DNA of 12,230 bases from an uncultured Chloroflexota bacterium (GCA_903930745.1 CAIYZX010000078.1:1-12230); one strand, 5' to 3'; positions 1 through 6,492 are shown, counted from the first letter of the stretch. Notes: generated by a model from the sequence alone, not told the origin. Numbers and translations are program-made.

Positions 1-1
1 G

Positions 2-757
2 CTGGGCGGCCGGATCGCCCGGAGCCCGCGCGAGGCGGCGGAGCAGGCGGATGTCGTGGTGGTCTGCGTCAGCGACACGCCGGACGTGGAGGCGGTCCTC
101 TTCGGCGCGGACGGCGCTGCGGCCGGTCTCGCGAAGGGCGGTCTCGTCATCGACTGCTCCACCATCAGCCCCGGCGCCACGGCCACGTTCGCCAGGCGCC
201 TCGCAGAGCAGGGCATCGGCTGGGTGGACGCCCCTGTCTCGGGCGGTTCCGAGGGGGCGAAGAAGGCCACGCTCACCATCTTCGTGGGCGGCGAGCCCGC
301 GGACGTGGAGCGCGCACGGCCCGTGCTGGGCGCCATGGGCACCACCATCACGCACTTCGGGCCGGCCGGAGCGGGCCAGGCCGTGAAGGCCGTCAACCAG
401 GTGATGATCGCGGGCGTCTACCTCGCGGTCGCGGAGGGCATGGTCCTCGCCATGAAGGCGGGACTGGATCCCACGGCGGTCGCATCCGCGCTGGGTGGCG
501 GCGTCGCCAAGAGCTGGATCCTGGAGAACCGCGCCTGGAAGATGATCGAGAACGACTATCCGCTGGGCTTCCGGACGTCGCTCCACCTCAAGGACCTGGG
601 CATCGCGCTGGAGCTGGGCCGGACCACCGGCACGGCGCTGCCGGTCGCGGGCCTCGCGGCGCAGCTGGAGTCCGGGCTCGTGGCCCGCGGCTACGGCGAC
701 GAGGACATGTCGAACCTCGCCCGCGCCATCCGGTCCATGTCGGGCATGGAGGGCTAG
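2..757 (+). CDS. Beta-hydroxyacid dehydrogenase (3-hydroxyisobutyrate / tartronate semialdehyde reductase family), 5'-truncated
   Basis: NAD(P)-dependent oxidoreductase of the 6-phosphogluconate dehydrogenase-like superfamily, presumably cytosolic. The frame is open from base 2 to the TAG at 755-757 and gives 251 residues. A full protein has about 290-300, so about 40 N-terminal residues, including the GxGxxG nucleotide-binding loop, lie outside the window. The GTG at 56 is internal, because the 18 codons before it (ending EQADV) continue the Rossmann fold. Visible family motifs are DAPVSGGSEGA (substrate binding), GAGQAVKAVNQ with the catalytic lysine at about visible residue 129, and the C-terminal all-helical domain with LHLKDLGIALELG. 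The C-terminal GYGDEDMSNLARAI resembles both 3-hydroxyisobutyrate dehydrogenases and tartronate semialdehyde reductases, so the substrate cannot be assigned. The gene converges on the phosphofructokinase gene. Confidence 0.9.
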   Translation: MGGRIARSPREAAEQADVVVVCVSDTPDVEAVLFGADGAAAGLAKGGLVIDCSTISPGATATFARRLAEQGIGWVDAPVSGGSEGAKKATLTIFVGGEPADVERARPVLGAMGTTITHFGPAGAGQAVKAVNQVMIAGVYLAVAEGMVLAMKAGLDPTAVASALGGGVAKSWILENRAWKMIENDYPLGFRTSLHLKDLGIALELGRTTGTALPVAGLAAQLESGLVARGYGDEDMSNLARAIRSMSGMEG

Positions 758-788
758 GGGAGACCCGCAGCTCACCCCCGGGAATCGA

Positions 789-816
789 AACGGGCCGCCC
801 GCGAGGACGGCCCGTT
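789..816. terminator. Bidirectional hairpin terminator between convergent genes
   Basis: A perfect 9-bp inverted repeat, AACGGGCCG (789-797) and CGGCCCGTT (808-816), encloses a 10-nt loop. It lies 32 nt after the dehydrogenase stop and 58 nt beyond the end of the oppositely oriented phosphofructokinase gene, so it can serve both. The T-run is weak on the plus strand; the minus strand continues with TTTCGATT. A GC-only 14-nt palindrome at 842-855 lies next to it and could add structure to the phosphofructokinase 3' end. Confidence 0.65.
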
Positions 817-873
817 CGTGTGTCTGCGATCTCCACCGGCACCCCGCCGGCGGGGAGGGGAGGGGAGCGGAGG

Positions 874-2064
874 CTAGTCCTCCACCGGACCCAGGGACGG
901 GGTCAGCAGGAGCGGCGAGCCCAGCTTGTCGGAGTACTTCGGGCGGAAGCGCTCGATGTCGTACGCGGTGGTCTGCACGCGCCGCGGGGGCTTGCCGGTC
1001 TCGGCGAGCGACACGTGGGCGTACTTGCCGTCGCGGATCGCCACCATGCGGCCGCCGATGCCGTCGCGGATGAGGTCCATCGCCACGTTGGCGAAGGTGG
1101 ACGCCACCATCGAGTCCAGCATGTCCGGCTCGCCGGAGCGCAGGTCGTACGTGAGGTCGGACGCCACGGCCTCGATGCCGGTGAGCGTCTTGAGCTCGGA
1201 CGCGAGGACCTCGCCCACGTTCATCTTGTGCCGGTGACCGAAGGCGTCAGCCTCGCCGGTCTCCTGCATCTCGCCGCCCTCCCACATCGCGCCCTCGGCC
1301 GTGATCACGATCGAGTAGCGGGACGGGTTGTTGCGGTGGTCCTCCTTGAGGATCTCCGCGAGCGCCTTGATGTCGTAGTTGAACTCCGGGATCACGCAGC
1401 GGGTGCTGGTGACGTACGCGGTGTAGAGGGCGGTGAAGCCCGCGTCGCGCCCGAAGATGCGGAAGACGCCGATGCGCTCGTGGGAGCCCAGGGTGGTCCG
1501 CTGGCGGTTGAGGACCTCCTTCGCGCGGGTGATCGCGCTGGAGAAGCCGATGCAGTACTCGGTCCCGTTGACGTCGTTGTCCATCGTCTTCGGGATCGCC
1601 ACGAGCGGGAGGCCGCGCTCGTACAGGACGGAGCTGAACGAGAGCGTGTCGTCGCCGCCGATGGTGACGAGGTGCGTCAGGCCCAGGTGCTCGATCGTGT
1701 CGAGCACGTGGTCCGTCATGTCGTAGATGCCCTCGGACGTCTGCTTGTGCGCGACGGACTTGGGGTCCACCCAGGACGGCAGGCCCTTGGCCTTCATCTT
1801 CTTGGGGTTGGTCCGGGACGAGTGCAGGATCGTGCCGCCGGTGCGGTCGATGGTGCGCGTGTTGGTCCGGTCCAGGATCCGCACGTACTCGGGATCCAGG
1901 TCCGCACCACGGCGCTGGTGGGTCAGGCCCTCCCAGCCGCGGCGGATGCCCAGGACCTCGTAGCCAAGGTCCGTCGCCCGGTAGACGACGCTCTTGATGA
2001 CGGAGTTGAGACCGGGGACGTCACCGCCGCCGGTCAGGATGCCGATTCGTCGAGGTGCAGCCAT
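874..2064 (-). CDS. pfp: 6-phosphofructokinase, probably pyrophosphate-dependent
   Basis: Phosphorylates fructose 6-phosphate to fructose 1,6-bisphosphate in cytosolic glycolysis. It has 396 residues from the ATG at 2062-2064, which has GGAG 8 nt upstream; an in-frame ATG at 2101-2103 would add 13 residues with no visible ribosome site. Motifs in order: the phosphate-binding loop TGGGDVPGLN (residues 11-20), GGDDTLSFS (136-144), catalytic PKTMDND (158-164) with the TxDND aspartates, FGRDAGF (204-210) in place of the usual MGR, and IPE (225-227). The second D of GGDD and the K of PKT correspond to the positions that are Gly in ATP-dependent E. coli PfkA and Asp/Lys in pyrophosphate-dependent enzymes, so PPi is the likely phosphoryl donor and the step may be reversible. 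The phosphofructokinase identity is certain; the donor is inferred. The gene is divergent from the tadA-like gene. Confidence 0.93.
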   Translation of the reverse strand: MAAPRRIGILTGGGDVPGLNSVIKSVVYRATDLGYEVLGIRRGWEGLTHQRRGADLDPEYVRILDRTNTRTIDRTGGTILHSSRTNPKKMKAKGLPSWVDPKSVAHKQTSEGIYDMTDHVLDTIEHLGLTHLVTIGGDDTLSFSSVLYERGLPLVAIPKTMDNDVNGTEYCIGFSSAITRAKEVLNRQRTTLGSHERIGVFRIFGRDAGFTALYTAYVTSTRCVIPEFNYDIKALAEILKEDHRNNPSRYSIVITAEGAMWEGGEMQETGEADAFGHRHKMNVGEVLASELKTLTGIEAVASDLTYDLRSGEPDMLDSMVASTFANVAMDLIRDGIGGRMVAIRDGKYAHVSLAETGKPPRRVQTTAYDIERFRPKYSDKLGSPLLLTPSLGPVED

Positions 2065-2197
2065 GCGCAAGGCTCCATGCAGGTCCGGCCGAAGACCGGA
2101 CACGTGGTCGTTGTCGCCGAAGGCACGCCTCCTCCGACGCCGGCTGCCCGCCGCACCCGCAGGCGTCGCGCGCAGACCGTGGTCGGACGCAATGCTA

Positions 2198-2213
2198 GCG
2201 CGGTCGCGCGGTC
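2198..2213. repeat. Tandem 8-nt direct repeat upstream of the tadA-like gene
   Basis: GCGCGGTC occurs twice head to tail (2198-2205 and 2206-2213), ending 2 nt before the -10-like hexamer at 2216. It would occupy the -35/-10 spacer. It could be an operator, or chance in GC-rich DNA; nothing else supports a regulatory role. Confidence 0.3.
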
Positions 2214-2215
2214 GC

Positions 2216-2221
2216 TATGAT
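2216..2221 (+). promoter_or_regulatory. Putative -10 element of the tadA-like gene (leaderless transcript)
   Basis: TATGAT matches TATAAT at five of six positions and ends 7 nt before the ATG at 2229. This is the same spacing seen between the -10 hexamers and the mature ends of the two tRNA-Ser genes and the SRP RNA in this window. Transcription would start at or one base before the ATG, giving a leaderless mRNA. No convincing -35 element and no Shine-Dalgarno sequence is visible. Confidence 0.45.
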
Positions 2222-2228
2222 CGGTTGC

Positions 2229-2681
2229 ATGAACTACGAGCTCTTCATGGGTGAAGCCATTGCCGAGGCCCGCAGGGGTGCCGGCGACGGCGTGCCCGTC
2301 GTGGGGGCGGTCGCGGTCTGGAACGATGCGATGGTCGCCCGCGCCTGCCACCGCATCGGCGAGGGTGACGACCCCACCGCGCACGCGGTGATCACCGTGG
2401 TCCGCGAGGCCGCCCGCAAGCTCGGCAGCCTCCGGCTGTCTGACGTCACCATCTTCACCACGCTGGAGCCATGCCCGATGTGCGTGGGCGCGCTGCTCGA
2501 GTGCGATGTCGCGGCCGTGGTGTTCGCGGCACCGAACCCCGTGCTCGGAGCTGCGGGCAGCGTGGTCCAGCTGGCGCAGAACCCCGCCCTGCCGCGGCGC
2601 CTGGAGGTCGTGTCGGGGATTCGCCGCGGGGAGGCGGAGGAGCAGCTCGGCGACATCCGCGCGGCGCGCGCGCGTCGCTAG
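2229..2681 (+). CDS. TadA-like tRNA adenosine deaminase homologue lacking the catalytic glutamate
   Basis: Member of the cytidine/deoxycytidylate deaminase fold, closest to TadA, which converts A34 to inosine in tRNA-Arg(ACG). From the ATG at 2229 it has 150 residues; an ATG at 2217 would add four, but that ATG lies inside the likely -10 element. The Zn site is DPTAHAV (His52) plus LEPCPMC (Cys82, Cys85), followed by GAAGSV. TadA enzymes read DPTAHAE, and that Glu is the proton shuttle. Here the codon at 2388-2390 is GTG (Val54), one base from GAG. Other departures are a His where TadA has the Asn of its WNR motif before DPTAH, an extra residue in GVPVVGAV, and DI in place of the C-terminal FF pair. 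It may be inactive, a partner subunit, or have altered activity; a sequencing error at one base would restore only the Glu. Next come tRNA-Ser genes, SRP RNA and dnaX. Confidence 0.85.
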   Translation: MNYELFMGEAIAEARRGAGDGVPVVGAVAVWNDAMVARACHRIGEGDDPTAHAVITVVREAARKLGSLRLSDVTIFTTLEPCPMCVGALLECDVAAVVFAAPNPVLGAAGSVVQLAQNPALPRRLEVVSGIRRGEAEEQLGDIRAARARR

Positions 2682-2765
2682 GGCTTCATCGCTCCCGGCC
2701 CGGCGTGCCCCTGCGCCACCCGGTGGCAGGCTCCTGGCACCCCATCCGGATGCTCCGGCCGTGTT

Positions 2766-2774
2766 TGCTATGCT
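2766..2774 (+). promoter_or_regulatory. Extended -10 promoter of tRNA-Ser(CGA)
   Basis: TGCTATGCT is an extended -10 (TGn + TATGCT at 2769-2774). It ends exactly 7 nt before the first base of the mature tRNA at 2782. No -35 match is found 16-18 nt upstream (CCGGAT at the 17-nt position). The predicted start is at the mature 5' end or one base before it. Confidence 0.6.
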
Positions 2775-2781
2775 TCGCCGT

Positions 2782-2867
<86 letters not shown>

Positions 2868-2879
2868 CTCGATCTTCAC

Positions 2880-2911
2880 GACCCGACGAGGCAACTCGTC
2901 GGGTCTTGCTA
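2880..2911 (+). terminator. Intrinsic terminator between the two tRNA-Ser genes
   Basis: A perfect 11-bp stem, GACCCGACGAG (2880-2890) with CTCGTCGGGTC (2895-2905), has a GCAA tetraloop and is followed by TTGCTATTCTT. It begins 12 nt after the CCA of the first tRNA. The T-rich tail is also the extended -10 of the next tRNA, so termination and initiation signals share bases. Confidence 0.85.
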
Positions 2912-2915
2912 TTCT
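2907..2915 (+). promoter_or_regulatory. Extended -10 promoter of tRNA-Ser(GGA)
   Basis: TGCTATTCT (TGn + TATTCT at 2910-2915) ends 7 nt before the mature tRNA at 2923, copying the layout of the upstream tRNA-Ser promoter. It overlaps the T-rich tail of the preceding terminator. No -35 match is visible. Confidence 0.6.
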
Positions 2916-2922
2916 TGGCGGT

Positions 2923-3010
2923 GGAGAGGTCGCCTAGTGGCCTAGGGCGCCGCACTGGAAATGCGGTATGGGGCAACCCATCGCGGGTTCAAATCCCGCC
3001 CTCTCCGCCA
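2923..3010 (+). tRNA. tRNA-Ser(GGA)
   Basis: Class II tRNA with encoded CCA (3008-3010). The acceptor GGAGAGG (2923-2929) pairs with CCTCTCC (3000-3006) and the discriminator is G. The anticodon stem CCGCA/TGCGG encloses CTGGAAA, giving anticodon GGA (2957-2959) for UCC and UCU. The variable arm is TATGGGGCAACCCAT. The acceptor stem is identical to that of the neighbouring tRNA-Ser(CGA), suggesting old tandem duplication or shared synthetase identity constraints. Confidence 0.97.
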
Positions 3011-3073
3011 TTCCTCCGTCCGCGGTGGAGCCGGGCTCCCGCGATGGCGGACCCCCGGGATCCCCGGACACGG

Positions 3074-3079
3074 TAGACT
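3074..3079 (+). promoter_or_regulatory. Putative -10 element of the SRP RNA gene
   Basis: TAGACT lies 7 nt before position 3087, where the folded 5' strand of the SRP RNA begins. A 64-nt gap separates the upstream tRNA from this element, and no -35 match is visible. The same 7-nt spacing at the neighbouring tRNA genes supports it. Confidence 0.45.
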
Positions 3080-3086
3080 CTGCGAG

Positions 3087-3322
3087 CCGTGCTAGGCGGG
3101 GAACTAGCGGTGCCCTGTACCTGCAATCCGCTCCAGCAGGGCTGAATCCCCTCCCGAGGTCGGCGCTCCGCGAGAGCCGACGGTGGTTGCGACGTTGAGG
3201 GCCGGGTCCCGCGCAGCGGCGATCCGCGAACCGTGTCAGGACCGGAAGGAAGCAGCACTAAGCGAATGTCGCCGGGTGCCGCGGAACGGCCTGGTCCGAG
3301 TCGCCTCCCCCGCTGGGCGCGT
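3087..3322 (+). ncRNA. ffs: Signal recognition particle RNA, bacterial large type
   Basis: Scaffold of the SRP that targets nascent membrane and secreted proteins with Ffh and FtsY. The diagnostic helix 8 core GGACCGGAAGGAAGCAGC lies at 3239-3256, with the GGAA tetraloop (3244-3247) and the asymmetric loop bound by the Ffh M domain. The 5' part has the Alu-domain signature GTGCCCTGTACCTGCAATCC and GGCTGAATCCC, so this is the long form found in Bacillus and actinobacteria rather than the 4.5S form. The ends come from pairing: CGTGCTAGGCGGGG from 3088 pairs with 3308-3321 with one mismatch. Expect a few bases of uncertainty. There is no clear terminator before dnaX, whose start codon is 75 nt downstream. 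Confidence 0.92.
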
Positions 3323-3386
3323 TGGACGTCGTATCGACGGAGGGTGCACGGCACTACCCACATCGTCCACCCGCGCCCGCCAGAGC

Positions 3387-3391
3387 AGGAG
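3387..3391 (+). promoter_or_regulatory. Ribosome binding site that fixes the dnaX start
   Basis: AGGAG stands 5 nt before the TTG at 3397. It favours this start over the in-frame TTG at 3322, which would overlap the SRP RNA 3' end and add 25 residues unlike any DnaX N-terminus. Confidence 0.75.
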
Positions 3392-3396
3392 CGTCG

Positions 3397-5211
3397 TTGA
3401 CCGCAGGGACCACCCACCAGGCCCTCTACCGCCGCTGGCGGGCCCAGACGTTCTCGGAGATCGTCGGCCAGGAGGCGGTCGTCGCCACGTTGCGCAACGC
3501 CGTGGTCACGGGCCAGGTGGCGCACGCCATCCTCTTCACGGGCCCGCGCGGCACCGGCAAGACGTCGCTGGCGCGCATCCTCGCGAAGGCGCTCAACTGC
3601 GAGCGGCGTGCCGCGAACGGTGACCCGTGCGATGCGTGCCCGTCCTGCGTGGCCATCCGCGAGGGCCGTGCCCTGGACCTCGTTGAGATTGACGCCGCAT
3701 CCAACCGCGGCATCAACGACGTCCGCGAGCTGCGCGAGCGGCTGAACTACGCGCCCACGGACCTCCGGCGCAAGGTCTACATCCTCGACGAGGCGCACCA
3801 GATCACGAAGGACGCCTGGAACGCGCTGCTGAAGTCCCTCGAGGAGCCGCCTGACTTCGTCACGTTCATGTTCGCCTCCACGCACCCCCAGGACTTCCCG
3901 CCGGCCATCCTGTCGCGGCTCCAGCGGTTCGACGTGCGGCGCCTGTCACCGGCGGAGATCACCGGCAAGCTGACGCGCATCCTCGAGGCGGACGGCCGCG
4001 ATGCGGACCCGGAGGCCGTGGCGATCGTCGCCCGGCTTGCCGCGGGCGGCATGCGTGACGCGGAGTCCATCCTGGACCAGCTCCTCGCCTCCACCACGGG
4101 CCGCATCGAGGCGGACGGCGTCCGGGAGCTCCTCGGGCTCGCGGACGGCGAGCTGGTGGACGGCTTCTCCGCCGCGCTCGCAACCGGGGACCCCGCGTCC
4201 GGCATCGGCATCCTGGACCGGCTGGAGGATCGCGGGCGGGACCTGCGCGTCTTCCTGGACCAGGTGGTGGATGCGCTCCGTGAGCGAATCCTCGCGGATC
4301 TCCGAGCGGGAGGCGCGGACCCGGCCATCGCCGGTGCGGCCCGCCGTCTCGCCGCCATCGATCCCGGCCGGTTGGGCCCTGGTGGCCTGCGTCTCCAGAT
4401 GGAGCTCGCGCTCCTGGACCCGGCAACGCCGGGCCGGGCGCCCGCTGCCACGGTCGCCGCCAACGCGCCCGTGCCTCCCGGGCCTGCCACCACCACCCCG
4501 CGTCCCGTGCCAGCGCCGCGGCCCGCGGCTCCTGACCGCGCCCCGGCCCCGGAGCCCGCCCCGGGATCGGCCGCCCCGGCCCCGGAGGCGGTCGCAGAGG
4601 CCCATCGGGCTGTCGCCACACCCCGCAACCCGTGGGAGTTCGGTGTCCGCGACCCGGACGAGCACCCGGCGCAGCCGTCCGCAGCCCGGCGTGATGCCAT
4701 GCCCAACGTGGCCGAGCCGGCCGGGCCCGTGGCCCCGGACCCCACCCCCGCGATGGCCGCGGCCAGTGAGCCGGCGGCCACGCCCGCCCCGGACCCCACA
4801 GCCCCTGCCGTCGCTGCCGCGGATGCCATCGCGCTCGGCAACCCCTCCCAGGACACCGACATCGACCGCCTCCGTCACGGCTGGGCGCACATCGTGGGCC
4901 TGATCGCCCAGCGCAGCCCGGCGGCCAAGGCCGCGATCGTGGACTGCCGGCCCATGGCCATGGATGGACGGATCGTCACCATCGGGTTCCCGGAGGAGAA
5001 GGCGTTCCTCCGTGAGGCCACGGAGCGCCGCCGCCCGCTGCTCGAGGAGTGCATCACGGCCTTCCTGGGCCACGAGGTGGGCGTGCGGATCGTGGCCACC
5101 AACCTCGAGCTGCTGCCGGCGCTCCCGGACGACGAGGCCGCGGGCCTCATCGTGGAGGAGGCGCACCGCATCTTCGCGGACGTCCGTGTCAGCGCACCCG
5201 AGGTGAGCTGA
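3397..5211 (+). CDS. dnaX: DNA polymerase III subunit gamma/tau
   Basis: Clamp-loader ATPase that loads the sliding clamp and links polymerase cores in the replisome. It has 604 residues from a TTG start with AGGAG. The N-terminus ALYRRWRAQTFSEIVGQ is the classic DnaX beginning. Then come Walker A GPRGTGKT (49-56), a zinc module of Cys68, 78, 81 and 84, Walker B YILDEAH (128-134), sensor 1 FASTHP (159-164) and GGMRDAESILDQ (sensor 2 region). The arginine-finger motif reads SRLQRF, where most family members have SRC. A linker of about 140 residues (roughly 343-485), rich in Pro and Ala, precedes the C-terminal tau-like domain. No A-rich slippery heptamer is seen, so I expect only the full-length product. 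The next genes are ybaB and recR, the usual operon. Confidence 0.97.
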   Translation: MTAGTTHQALYRRWRAQTFSEIVGQEAVVATLRNAVVTGQVAHAILFTGPRGTGKTSLARILAKALNCERRAANGDPCDACPSCVAIREGRALDLVEIDAASNRGINDVRELRERLNYAPTDLRRKVYILDEAHQITKDAWNALLKSLEEPPDFVTFMFASTHPQDFPPAILSRLQRFDVRRLSPAEITGKLTRILEADGRDADPEAVAIVARLAAGGMRDAESILDQLLASTTGRIEADGVRELLGLADGELVDGFSAALATGDPASGIGILDRLEDRGRDLRVFLDQVVDALRERILADLRAGGADPAIAGAARRLAAIDPGRLGPGGLRLQMELALLDPATPGRAPAATVAANAPVPPGPATTTPRPVPAPRPAAPDRAPAPEPAPGSAAPAPEAVAEAHRAVATPRNPWEFGVRDPDEHPAQPSAARRDAMPNVAEPAGPVAPDPTPAMAAASEPAATPAPDPTAPAVAAADAIALGNPSQDTDIDRLRHGWAHIVGLIAQRSPAAKAAIVDCRPMAMDGRIVTIGFPEEKAFLREATERRRPLLEECITAFLGHEVGVRIVATNLELLPALPDDEAAGLIVEEAHRIFADVRVSAPEVS

Positions 5212-5286
5212 ACCATCGAGCGCCCCCGCCCGCCGGCACAGTGGGCGCGGGCCGGCACCACAGGCAGACGAGCCACACCCAGGACT

Positions 5287-5292
5287 GAGGAG
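5287..5292 (+). promoter_or_regulatory. Ribosome binding site of ybaB
   Basis: GAGGAG lies 6 nt before the ATG at 5299, the strongest Shine-Dalgarno match in the operon. The rest of the 87-nt gap after dnaX shows no promoter or terminator that I can support. Confidence 0.7.
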
Positions 5293-5298
5293 AGGAAC

Positions 5299-5607
5299 AT
5301 GAGCATGGGCAACCTGCAGAAGATGGCGATGCAGATGCAGCAGGACATGGCGCGCGCCCAGCGCGAGCTCGAGACCGCCACGGTCGAGGGCACGGCCGGT
5401 GGCGGCGTGGTGAAGGCCGTCGTCTCGGGCAAGCGGGAGATCATGAGCCTCACCATCGATCCGTCCGCCGTCGACCCCGAGGACGTCGAGATGCTCCAGG
5501 ACCTCGTCCTGTCCGCGGTCAACGAGGGCCTCAAGGCGGCGCAGGCGCTCGAGGAGCAGAAGATGGGCGCCATCACCGCCGGCCTCCGCGTCCCCGGCCT
5601 GTTCTGA
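5299..5607 (+). CDS. ybaB: YbaB/EbfC family nucleoid-associated protein
   Basis: Small dimeric DNA-binding protein found between dnaX and recR in many bacteria; homologues bind DNA and are linked to nucleoid organisation and recombination repair. It has 102 residues, a normal length. The N-terminal helix (MGNLQKMAMQMQQDMARAQR) is the typical Met/Gln-rich YbaB start. It is followed by the conserved beta segment TVEGTAGGGVVKAVVSGKRE and the SLTIDPSAVDPEDVEMLQDL stretch, and the protein ends in GLRVPGLF, close to the usual PGLF tail. An ATG two codons downstream (5305) is a less likely start. Only 10 nt separate its stop from recR. Confidence 0.95.
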   Translation: MSMGNLQKMAMQMQQDMARAQRELETATVEGTAGGGVVKAVVSGKREIMSLTIDPSAVDPEDVEMLQDLVLSAVNEGLKAAQALEEQKMGAITAGLRVPGLF

Positions 5608-5617
5608 GATCCTGCCG

Positions 5618-6235
5618 GTGGCCACCGCCGTCATCGAGCCCGTCGCGCGCCTGATCGAGGCGTTCTCGCGTCTGCCCGGCATCGGCCCCAAGACGGCGCA
5701 GCGGCTCACGTACCACCTGCTGCGCGCGCCGGACGCCGAGGCGCGGGCCCTCGCGCGCGCCCTCATCGCGGTCCGCGACGAGGTGGTGTTCTGCGAGCGC
5801 TGCTTCAACATCAGCGACGCTCCCGTCTGCCCCATCTGCCGGGATCCCGGCAGGGACGCCACACGCGTGTGCGTCGTCGAGGAGCCACTCGACGTCCTTG
5901 CCATCGAGCGCACCTCGGAGTTTCGTGGCAGGTACCACGTGCTGCACGGGGCGATCAGCCCCATCGACGGCATTGGACCGGACCGGCTGAAGGTCCGCGA
6001 GCTCATCGAGCGTGTCACCGAGGCGGACGCAGCGGGCGAGCGCATCGAGGAGGTCATCCTGGCCACCAACCCGACGCTGGAGGGAGAGGCAACGGCCATG
6101 TACCTCGGCGAGCGCCTCGAAGGGCGCGTTGGCTCCGTCACGCGCATCGCGCGCGGACTGCCCGTGGGCGGGGATCTTGAGTACGCGGACGACGTCACCC
6201 TGATCCGCGCCCTCCAGGGCCGGCGGGCGCTCTGA
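5618..6235 (+). CDS. recR: Recombination mediator protein RecR
   Basis: Acts with RecO (and RecF) to load RecA on gapped single-stranded DNA. It has 205 residues from a GTG, close to the usual 198-200. In order: the helix-hairpin-helix LPGIGPKTAQRL (19-30), a C4 zinc finger of Cys59, 62, 71 and 74 (CERC and CPIC), the Toprim domain from about 82 (RVCVVEEPLDVLAIE), HVLHGAISPIDGIGPDRL (107-124), and the C-terminal Walker-like GLPVGGDLEYADDVTL. The GTG has only a weak ribosome site and follows the ybaB stop by 10 nt, so translational coupling is likely. The stop overlaps the next start by one base. Confidence 0.97.
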   Translation: MATAVIEPVARLIEAFSRLPGIGPKTAQRLTYHLLRAPDAEARALARALIAVRDEVVFCERCFNISDAPVCPICRDPGRDATRVCVVEEPLDVLAIERTSEFRGRYHVLHGAISPIDGIGPDRLKVRELIERVTEADAAGERIEEVILATNPTLEGEATAMYLGERLEGRVGSVTRIARGLPVGGDLEYADDVTLIRALQGRRAL

Positions 6236-6420
6236 TGCGCGAGCTCATCGTGGAGCTGCTGCTCCGCCTTCCCAAGCTGATCCTCGCCACCGTGGTGGGG
6301 CTGGTCGCGTGGGCGATCACCACCGGCATCGCGGGCTCCGCGCCGTCCGCGGAGCTGTGGCTGCTGTGCTTCCTCGGCGGGGGCATGTTCGTCCTCCTCG
6401 TCCAGGAGGGGCCCATCTGA
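6235..6420 (+). CDS. Small membrane protein of unknown function, 61 residues
   Basis: I do not recognise this protein. The ATG shares its A with the recR stop (TGATG), a classic coupled start, which supports it as real despite its size. An N-terminal amphipathic stretch (1-13, with Arg2, Glu3, Glu7, Arg11) is followed by two predicted hydrophobic helices, about 15-33 and 41-56, joined by a short SAPSAE turn; the second contains LGGGMF. The tail is QEGPI. It ends 43 nt before the rRNA P1 promoter. B. subtilis has small proteins YaaL and BofA at the same place, and BofA is also a small membrane protein, but I see no sequence similarity that would justify the name. Confidence 0.7.
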   Translation: MRELIVELLLRLPKLILATVVGLVAWAITTGIAGSAPSAELWLLCFLGGGMFVLLVQEGPI

Positions 6421-6463
6421 CACGAGCGCGGGGCCGGCGTGCGAGCGTGCGTGCACTTCTGGC

Positions 6464-6492
6464 TTGACAGCCTCCGCGACCTTCCCTAATAT
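6464..6492 (+). promoter_or_regulatory. rRNA operon promoter P1
   Basis: A perfect -35 TTGACA (6464-6469), a 17-nt spacer and -10 TAATAT (6487-6492). The predicted start is near 6500. The discriminator (CCCTCCTC) is GC-rich, as is usual for promoters under stringent control; that regulation is inferred. A C-rich leader of about 220 nt follows before the 16S gene. Confidence 0.85.

Noticed and set aside
842..855. GC-only 14-nt palindrome CCCCGCCGGCGGGG
   Set aside because: Likely a minor hairpin in the 3' region of the phosphofructokinase transcript or chance; the terminator at 789-816 explains the gap better.
820..2220. A 466-residue open frame on the plus strand
   Set aside because: It is the antisense shadow of the phosphofructokinase gene; the product is a low-complexity Arg/Val/Asp mix with no domain, kept open by high GC.
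3322..3396. Upstream TTG start for dnaX adding 25 residues
   Set aside because: It overlaps the SRP RNA 3' strand, has no ribosome site, and the extra residues are unlike DnaX N-termini.
3397..5211. Programmed frameshift giving a short gamma form of DnaX
   Set aside because: No A-rich slippery heptamer or similar homopolymer is present in the gene.
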